From Pseudomonas taiwanensis DSM 21245 (lineage in GTDB: Bacteria; Pseudomonadota; Gammaproteobacteria; Pseudomonadales; Pseudomonadaceae): a DNA stretch of 64,000 bases. The stretch is taken from NCBI RefSeq assembly GCF_000425785.1, contig NZ_AUEC01000005.1, positions 186,001 through 250,000 on the forward strand, given 5' to 3'. This document shows positions 58,872 to 64,000 of the stretch, piece after piece. The position numbers and the translations under genes are program-made. The notes under the pieces were generated by a model. That model was not told the origin of the DNA. It saw only the letters and a program-made list of their open reading frames with translations, and did not search any database. The first letter of the stretch is position 1. Each line of letters opens with the position of its first letter.

Positions 58872-59213
58872 ATGAGCATCACCCAGTTCAAACACACCGA
58901 AAGCGCCGTGCTCGACACCTCCAGCCCGGTTGCGGTGCCACTTGGCGAACCCGTAGCAGTGACCTCGGTCACCTGCGTCGAGCGCAGCGATGGTGTCGAA
59001 ACCGGCATTTGGGAGTGCACACCCGGCCGCTGGCGACGGCAGATCGTGCAACAGGAGTTCTGCCATTTCATCAAAGGCCGCTGCACCTTCACCCCCGATG
59101 GTGGCGAGCCCCTGTCCATAGAAGCCGGAGATGCCCTGATGCTACCGGCCAACAGCACAGGTACCTGGGACATCCAGGAAACCGTGCGAAAAACCTACGT
59201 CCTGATTTTCTGA
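58872..59213 (+). CDS. cupin-domain protein
   Basis: A 113-residue single-cupin protein with the pattern GIWECTPGRWRRQIVQQEF, CHFIKGRCTFTPDGG and IEAGDALMLPANSTGTWDI. This is the DUF861 type often found beside PuuB-like oxidases in polyamine and amino-acid catabolic units; the metal-binding His of other cupins is largely absent, so a binding or regulatory role is as likely as catalysis. It lies 31 bases after the oxidase gene. Confidence 0.87.
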   Translation: MSITQFKHTESAVLDTSSPVAVPLGEPVAVTSVTCVERSDGVETGIWECTPGRWRRQIVQQEFCHFIKGRCTFTPDGGEPLSIEAGDALMLPANSTGTWDIQETVRKTYVLIF

Positions 59214-59265
59214 TCCGCTGATCGCCTGCCTTCGATAACAACAGACAAAGCAAGGTACTCCCGAC

Positions 59266-60345
59266 ATGCGCACACTCCTCGTCGCCCCCCTGATGCTGGC
59301 CGCCAGCGTGGTCAGCGCCGCTGACACGGTGAAGATCTACAACTGGTCCAGCTACGTGGCCCCTGACACGCTCAAGAACTTCCAGCAAGCTACGGGCATC
59401 GTTCCAACCTACGATGTCTATGACAGCAACGAGACCCTCGACGGCAAGCTAATGACGGGTAACTCCGGCTACGACGTGGTGTTTCCCTCCAACCACTTCA
59501 TGGCCCGGCAGATCCAGGGCAAGGCCCTGAAGAAGCTGGACAAGTCGCAGTTGCCCAACTGGCACAACCTCAACCCGGTGCTGCTCAAGGCGCTGGAGGT
59601 GAACGATCCCGGCAACCAGTACGGCTTCCCGTACCTGTGGGGCAGTACCGGCATTGGCTACAACATCGACAAGGTCAAGGCAGTGCTTGGCGACAATGCG
59701 CCCGTGGACTCCTGGGACCTGATCTTCAAGCCCGAAAACATCAGCAAGCTCAAGCGTTGCGGCGTCGCGGTGCTGGACAACGGCCCCGAGCTGCTTCCGA
59801 TCGCCTTGCACTACCTCGGCCTGCCGCACCACAGTCAGGACCCAAAGGACTACGACAAGGCCAAGGCGCTGTTGATGAAGGTGCGCCCGTACATCAGTTA
59901 CTTCCACTCCTCGAAGTACACCGGCGACCTGGCCAATGGCGATATCTGCGTGGTGGTGGGTTTCTCGGGGGATGTACTGCAAGCGAAGAACCGCGCCGAG
60001 GAGGCGAAGAACGGAGTGAAGGTGGGCTACTCGATTCCCAAGGAAGGCGCGCCGATGTGGTTCGACATGGTCGCCATGCCAGCCGATGCACCCGATGAGA
60101 AAGCCGGGTATGCCTACATGAACTACCTGTTGCAGCCGGAAGTGATGGCCAACATCAGCAACCATGTGCAGTACGCCAACGGCAACCTCAAGGCAGACGG
60201 GTTGGTAGAGCCGGCGATGAAGGGTAATACGATGATTTACCCGAGCGAGGACGTGATGGACAAGCTCTATGCGCTAGAGGCGATGCCAGCCAAGATCGAC
60301 CGCATTCGGACGCGGATCTGGACCAGCATCAAGGCCGGTAACTGA
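59266..60345 (+). CDS. polyamine ABC transporter substrate-binding protein (PotF/SpuD-like)
   Basis: A 359-residue periplasmic binding protein with signal peptide (LLVAPLMLAASVVSAAD) and the PotF-type features VKIYNWSSYVAPDTLKNF, YDVVFPSNHFMARQIQGKAL, YGFPYLWGSTGIGYN and YSIPKEGAPMWFDMVAMP. It should bind putrescine, spermidine or a related amine. No cognate permease or ATPase genes lie here, so it must feed a transporter encoded elsewhere or act as a sensor for the unit. It ends the four-gene unit, followed by a REP pair. Confidence 0.9.
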   Translation: MRTLLVAPLMLAASVVSAADTVKIYNWSSYVAPDTLKNFQQATGIVPTYDVYDSNETLDGKLMTGNSGYDVVFPSNHFMARQIQGKALKKLDKSQLPNWHNLNPVLLKALEVNDPGNQYGFPYLWGSTGIGYNIDKVKAVLGDNAPVDSWDLIFKPENISKLKRCGVAVLDNGPELLPIALHYLGLPHHSQDPKDYDKAKALLMKVRPYISYFHSSKYTGDLANGDICVVVGFSGDVLQAKNRAEEAKNGVKVGYSIPKEGAPMWFDMVAMPADAPDEKAGYAYMNYLLQPEVMANISNHVQYANGNLKADGLVEPAMKGNTMIYPSEDVMDKLYALEAMPAKIDRIRTRIWTSIKAGN

Positions 60346-60373
60346 GCCCCTGTGCAGTTTTCACTGGCCTCAA

Positions 60374-60453
60374 TGCCGGCAAGCCGGCTCCCACCGACTG
60401 TTGCACAGCCCTATGGACTGGCGCTGTACCTGTGGGAGCCGGCTTGCCGGTGA
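60374..60453. repeat. REP pair between convergent binding-protein gene and prfC
   Basis: TGCCGGCAAGCCGGCTCCCA (60374-60393) and TGGGAGCCGGCTTGCCGG (60433-60450) are near-perfect inverted copies in the gap between the convergent genes. Confidence 0.8.
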
Positions 60454-60498
60454 TAGGGCCAGATCAGACACCACACGGTGCTGATCCTACCCCGAGGA

Positions 60499-62082
60499 TC
60501 AGTGGTGTTCGCGGGTAGCGCGGAACTTGATGTCCGGCCAGCGCTCTTCCATCAACGACAGGTTGACCCGGGTCGGTGCCAGGTAGGTCAGGTGGCCGCC
60601 ACCGTCGATGGCCAGGTTCTCCATGGCCTTGTTCTGGAATTCCTCGAGCTTCTTCTTGTCGTCGCAGCTGATCCAGCGCGCCGACCAGACAGTGATGGGC
60701 TCGTAGGCGCACTCGACCTTGTACTCTTCCTTCAGGCGGCTGGCGACCACGTCGAACTGCAGCACACCCACGGCGCCGAGAATGATGTCGTTGCTGCGCT
60801 CGGGGAAGAACACCTGGGTCGCGCCCTCTTCGGCCAACTGCTGCAGGCCCTGGCGCAATTGCTTGGACTTGAGCGGGTCCTTCAGGCGCACGCGACGGAA
60901 CAGTTCCGGCGCAAAGTGCGGAATACCCGTAAAGCCCAATGCCTCGCCTTCGGTGAAGGTGTCACCGATCTGGATGGTGCCGTGGTTGTGCAGGCCGATG
61001 ATGTCGCCGGCATAGGCCTCTTCCAGTTGCTCACGCTCGGAGGAGAAGAAGGTCAGCGCATCGCCTACGCGCAGGTCCTTGTTGATACGCACGTGGCGCA
61101 TCTTCATGCCCTTCTCGTACTTGCCCGAGCAAATGCGCATGAAGGCGATACGGTCGCGGTGTTTCGGGTCCATGTTCGCCTGGATCTTGAACACGAAACC
61201 GGTGAACTTCTCTTCAACAGGCTCGACGGTCCGCTCGTGGGCCACACGACCCAAGGGTCGCGGCGCCCAGTCGACGACAGCGTCGAGCACATGGTCGACC
61301 CCAAAGTTGCCCAGCGCGGTACCGAAGAACACTGGGGTCAGCTGACCGTTGATGAATTCTTCCTGGTTGAACTCGTGGCAGGCGCCCTGCACCAGCTCCA
61401 ACTGCTCGACGAACGACTCGTACTGGTCGCCCAGGTGGGCACGGGCCTCGTCGGAATCCAGCTTCTGGATGATCTTCGCTTCGGTACGCTCGTGGCCATG
61501 GCCCGGGGTGTACACCACGATGTAGTCGCCGGTCAGGTGGTAGACGCCCTTGAAGTCCCGGTAGCAACCGATCGGCCAGGTGATTGGCGCAGCCTTGATC
61601 TTCAGGACGGCTTCGATCTCGTCGAGCAGTTCGATCGGGTCGCGGATGTCACGGTCGAGTTTGTTGATGAAGCTGACGATCGGTGTGTCACGCAGGCGGC
61701 AGACGTCCATCAGGGCGATGGTACGTGGCTCGACGCCCTTACCGCCGTCGAGCACCATCAGCGCCGAGTCCACCGCGGTCAGGGTGCGGTAGGTATCTTC
61801 CGAGAAGTCTTCGTGGCCGGGGGTGTCGAGCAGGTTGATCATGTGCTCGCGGTATGGGAACTGCATCACCGAGGTGGTGATGGAGATACCGCGCTGCTTC
61901 TCCATTTCCATCCAGTCGGAGGTGGCGTGGCGGTCGGACTTGCGCGACTTCACGGTACCCGCAACGGAAATCGCCTTGCCCATCAGCAAGAGCTTCTCGG
62001 TGATGGTGGTCTTACCGGCGTCGGGGTGGGAAATGATTGCGAAAGTGCGGCGCTTCGCGACTTCGGCGGCCTGGTTGGTCAT
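60499..62082 (-). CDS. prfC: peptide chain release factor 3
   Basis: RF3 is the GTPase that removes RF1/RF2 from the ribosome after peptide release. The 527-residue protein has the translational-GTPase motifs G1 [16 protein letters not shown]3 [14 protein letters not shown] and G4 FINKLDRD, and RF3-specific sequence such as HYPYREHM-like [17 protein letters not shown]. The start is at 62080-62082. It stands alone on the minus strand, 88 bases from the next gene upstream. Confidence 0.97.
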   Translation of the reverse strand: MTNQAAEVAKRRTFAIISHPDAGKTTITEKLLLMGKAISVAGTVKSRKSDRHATSDWMEMEKQRGISITTSVMQFPYREHMINLLDTPGHEDFSEDTYRTLTAVDSALMVLDGGKGVEPRTIALMDVCRLRDTPIVSFINKLDRDIRDPIELLDEIEAVLKIKAAPITWPIGCYRDFKGVYHLTGDYIVVYTPGHGHERTEAKIIQKLDSDEARAHLGDQYESFVEQLELVQGACHEFNQEEFINGQLTPVFFGTALGNFGVDHVLDAVVDWAPRPLGRVAHERTVEPVEEKFTGFVFKIQANMDPKHRDRIAFMRICSGKYEKGMKMRHVRINKDLRVGDALTFFSSEREQLEEAYAGDIIGLHNHGTIQIGDTFTEGEALGFTGIPHFAPELFRRVRLKDPLKSKQLRQGLQQLAEEGATQVFFPERSNDIILGAVGVLQFDVVASRLKEEYKVECAYEPITVWSARWISCDDKKKLEEFQNKAMENLAIDGGGHLTYLAPTRVNLSLMEERWPDIKFRATREHH

Positions 62083-62170
62083 GGGAAATCGCCTGACTGG
62101 AGATCAAAAAAGGGCCGAGATTATACCCGAATCCATAGCCATACCCAAACAGTGGCCGCCGAAACCGACC

Positions 62171-62749
62171 TCAATGGTCGTCGAGCAGTTCTTCGCCGAT
62201 GTGCGTGATCTGAAGCTGCAGGTCAAGCGCGTGGCCGTCGCCCGCCCGGGCATAAGCGAACCAATGCCCGCCAACGTCCTCCCGACCTGTGGCACCCAAC
62301 TCGAGGTTGGTGGTTCGTGTCCAGATCCGCACGGGTAGCGACTCACCCGCTCGCGGCGCCTGATCCAAGCTGCTGAAGCCCCCGTCTTGGTTCTGCGCCA
62401 TCAGTTTCCAAAGGCGGTCGTCGCTGACCGGGGTGTCGTACAGGCAGCCGTAGCCGTTGCCATTACGGTCCAGGTGGCGGGTCCTTGCGTTGAAATCACG
62501 CCCCGTGCGACGGCTCCAGGATTGAATGTCGTAGTAACGACGCCCCCTGGCTTCATCCACCATGCAGCGGAACCAGAAGTAATGAGGCTCACCGACCGTC
62601 AGCGAGGTCAGGATCAGCCAATCGTCTGCGACGCGGGCTACCTGCACGCCCTTCTCCACCAGTTTTGCGCAATCCAGATAGCCCTCCAAGCCCGCAGTGG
62701 TGGAGGTGACATGGGCGATAAAGGAGCGATCGTAGTCATGTTCAAGCAT
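62171..62749 (-). CDS. unrecognised 192-residue protein
   Basis: I cannot assign a family. The product is soluble-looking, with no signal peptide or membrane segment, and rich in Asp, Arg, Trp and Gly. Notable stretches are HYFWFRCMVDEARGRRYYD, TRHLDRNGNGYGCLYDTPVS and WTRTTNLELGATGRED. The regular charged and aromatic pattern suggests a beta-rich fold. It has only a modest ribosome-binding site (AGGTAG). A hairpin lies in its likely leader (62781-62811). It is on the same strand as prfC and divergent from the osmoprotectant transporter genes. Codon use looks like its neighbours, so it is not obviously foreign. Confidence 0.7.
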   Translation of the reverse strand: MLEHDYDRSFIAHVTSTTAGLEGYLDCAKLVEKGVQVARVADDWLILTSLTVGEPHYFWFRCMVDEARGRRYYDIQSWSRRTGRDFNARTRHLDRNGNGYGCLYDTPVSDDRLWKLMAQNQDGGFSSLDQAPRAGESLPVRIWTRTTNLELGATGREDVGGHWFAYARAGDGHALDLQLQITHIGEELLDDH

Positions 62750-62780
62750 ATGAAACTACCTCAAGTGTTTTTTTCCAGGG

Positions 62781-62811
62781 TCGCAAGGAGGGCGCTTCCA
62801 ACCTCCTGCGA
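62781..62811. other. hairpin upstream of the 192-residue gene
   Basis: TCGCA-A-GGAGG (62781-62791) pairs with CCTCC-TGCGA (62802-62811) with one bulged A. Read on the minus strand it would lie in the leader of the 192-residue gene. It could be an mRNA 5' structure or a protein-binding dyad. It is not a terminator for either neighbour, since no U tract follows it on either strand. Confidence 0.4.
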
Positions 62812-63127
62812 GCCCCGTATTCAGCGGCCTTGGCGTTTCGATAGGCAGGAGGAAACAATCAACCTGAAAAAATCCGCGCTGGCCAAATGCCGGCTCAGAT
62901 GGGAACCTTTGGCCCCCTGGAGACGTCCACAATCCTGTTACCCCCTCGGCAACGTCCATTGGGTCAGGGCTGGTTTCACCGGCATTTCGAGCCTGACGGG
63001 GCTTGGCTAAATGGCGTGTCGCGTCCGCGTCGAGACCGCACGCTGCTACTCGCGACCACACTGCCTGCCGCCAGGAATGGCCGGCCGCCACGGGAGTGTG
63101 TTCGCCGACTACACAAGGAGTCCGCCT
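62812..63127. promoter_or_regulatory. intergenic region upstream of the osmoprotectant ABC genes
   Basis: Together with 62750-62811 this makes a 378-base gap between divergent genes. It should contain the promoter for the transport genes. I find no convincing promoter hexamers and no frame with an ATG, GTG or TTG start and family-like protein. An AGGAGG at 62847-62852 stands before an open frame of about 50 codons that would need an ATC start, which I do not accept as a gene. Confidence 0.35.
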
Positions 63128-63841
63128 GTGGCTGCACGCTACGGAAAAGGGCTGTTGGGATGGGCCACCGTGCTCGTCATCCTGGCCCTGCTGGTCCATT
63201 GGATCGGCATCGACACGATCGCGCGTTATCGCGACGATCTTGGGTTCTACCTGCAAGCGCACCTGGTATTGGTGCTGGCTTCGATGGCGGCGGCGCTGGC
63301 CGTGGGCATCCCTGCCGGCATTGCCTTGAGTCGACCGCACCGGGTCGACAAAGCCGAGCGCTTCATGCAGTTCTTCAATGTTGGCAACACCATTCCCCCC
63401 CTGGCCGTCCTGGCCATCGCGCTCAGTGTCCTGGGCATCGGCGCAGGTCCTGCGATCTTCGCGCTGTTCCTCGCCTCTCTCCTGCCCATCGTGCGCAATA
63501 CCTACGAGGGTCTGAAGAACGTCCCCGCCTCGCTCAAGGAAGCTGCCACCGGCATTGGCATGACCCCGCGCCAGCAACTGTGGCAGGTGGAACTGCCCAA
63601 TGCCGTGCCGATCATCGTCGGCGGTGTGCGCGTAGCCCTGGCCCTGAACGTTGGAACGGCGCCGCTGGCGTTCCTGATCGGTGCCAACAGTCTGGGCAGC
63701 CTGATCTTCCCAGGCATCGCCTTGAACAACCAGCCACAACTGCTATTGGGCGCTGCCTGCACGGCACTGCTGGCATTGGCGTTGGACGCGGCGGTGAGTT
63801 TCGCCAGCAGACGCTGGCTGGAACCTGGCCTGGCCCGATAA
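63128..63841 (+). CDS. osmoprotectant (betaine/choline) ABC transporter permease
   Basis: A 237-residue permease of the OpuCB/YehW-YehY type with about five helices and the coupling region YEGLKNVPASLKEAATGIGM followed by TPRQQLWQVELPNAVPIIVG. The start is a GTG at 63128 with a perfect AAGGAG seven bases upstream; a longer frame starting at 63011 has a non-membrane, low-quality N-terminus. It is the first gene of the unit and precedes the binding-protein gene by 13 bases. Confidence 0.88.
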   Translation: MAARYGKGLLGWATVLVILALLVHWIGIDTIARYRDDLGFYLQAHLVLVLASMAAALAVGIPAGIALSRPHRVDKAERFMQFFNVGNTIPPLAVLAIALSVLGIGAGPAIFALFLASLLPIVRNTYEGLKNVPASLKEAATGIGMTPRQQLWQVELPNAVPIIVGGVRVALALNVGTAPLAFLIGANSLGSLIFPGIALNNQPQLLLGAACTALLALALDAAVSFASRRWLEPGLAR

Positions 63842-63854
63842 CGAGAGGGAACCC

Positions 63855-64000
63855 ATGAAAAAGACAATCGCCTTGTTGCTGGGCGCGGCCCTGCTGTTCG
63901 CAGGATTTGCCCAGGCAGCGGACAAACCGCTGATTCGTATCGGTGCTCGCGTATTCACCGAACAGACCGTGCTGGCCGAGATCACCGCCCAGTATCTGCG
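63855..64000 (+). CDS. osmoprotectant ABC transporter substrate-binding protein (N-terminal fragment)
   Basis: The first 48 codons of a secreted protein: MKKTIALLLGAALLFAGFAQ is a signal peptide with an AxA site just after, and KPLIRIGARVFTEQTVLAEI matches the start of OpuCC/OsmF/YehZ-like glycine betaine/choline-binding proteins. GAGAGG lies before the ATG. The gene runs off the right edge. With the permease upstream, this points to an OpuC- or YehZYXW-type importer with a second permease and an ATPase expected beyond the window. Confidence 0.85.
   Translation, partial: MKKTIALLLGAALLFAGFAQAADKPLIRIGARVFTEQTVLAEITAQYL

Noticed and set aside
62858..63010. Open frame after AGGAGG at 62847, starting with ATC
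   Set aside because: ATC starts are extremely rare, the sequence has no protein-like features, and it stops before the transport genes. Chance is more likely.

Overview
The window reads as core chromosome of a fluorescent Pseudomonas, most probably the P. putida group. The reasons are the GC-rich coding bias, the gene order rpoN-hpf-ptsN-rapZ-ptsO, mlaFEDCB-ibaG-murA-hisGDC, mreBCD-maf-rng-yhdP-nitrilase-tldD and gatCAB, and many REP-type palindromes of the P. putida kind (core GCCGGCAAGCCGGCTCC) between convergent genes. I see no insertion sequence, prophage, integrase, CRISPR array, tRNA or rRNA. One gene is cut at the left edge (GIY-YIG protein) and one at the right edge (osmoprotectant-binding protein).

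Layout. 1-2.7 kb: GIY-YIG fragment, an NTF2-like protein, an MFS exporter and its FCD-type GntR regulator, all on the minus strand. 2.9-4.0 kb: a lipoprotein phosphodiesterase. 4.1-8.9 kb: hisC, hisD, hisG, murA and ibaG (minus). 9.0-12.1 kb: the mlaFEDCB phospholipid transport operon (minus), closed by a clear intrinsic terminator. 12.3-19.3 kb (plus): kdsD-kdsC-lptC-lptA-lptB (Kdo synthesis and LPS export), then rpoN-hpf-ptsN-rapZ-ptsO (sigma-54 and the nitrogen PTS). 19.5-21.2 kb: a Fur-box-preceded fagA-fumC pair (minus) that lacks the sodA found with it in P. aeruginosa. 21.4-34.6 kb: pmbA/tldD with darP between them, nitrilase-like amidase, yhdP, rng, maf and mreDCB (minus). 34.8-38.0 kb: gatCAB (plus). 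38.1-40.0 kb: an RlpA-like lipoprotein, a Ca2+/Na+ antiporter and a CMD-family protein. 40.0-44.4 kb (minus): amino-acid permease, AEC transporter, RoxR/RoxS redox two-component system. 44.6-56.2 kb (plus): a SIMPL protein, then a peptide-uptake locus with three DppA-like binding proteins, an OprD-family porin and dppBCDF. 56.3-60.3 kb: a predicted 24-residue membrane peptide (minus), an NTF2-AraC fusion regulator, an FAD amine oxidase, a cupin and a polyamine-binding protein, which together look like a polyamine or amine utilisation unit. 60.5-64.0 kb: prfC, an unrecognised 192-aa protein, and the start of an OpuC/YehYZ-like osmoprotectant ABC system.

Most of the window is well-known housekeeping sequence and I found no clearly new multi-gene system. 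The points most worth a second look are two probable ATT initiation codons (mreC and the antiporter), a 12-bp perfect hairpin between mreB and mreC, the missing sodA segment at fagA-fumC, the 24-residue membrane peptide, the NTF2-AraC fusion regulator, and the orphan 192-aa protein near 62.4 kb.

Start sites were chosen from ribosome-binding sites, overlap with the upstream gene and family N-termini. All functional calls come from motif recognition by eye; no database search was run.
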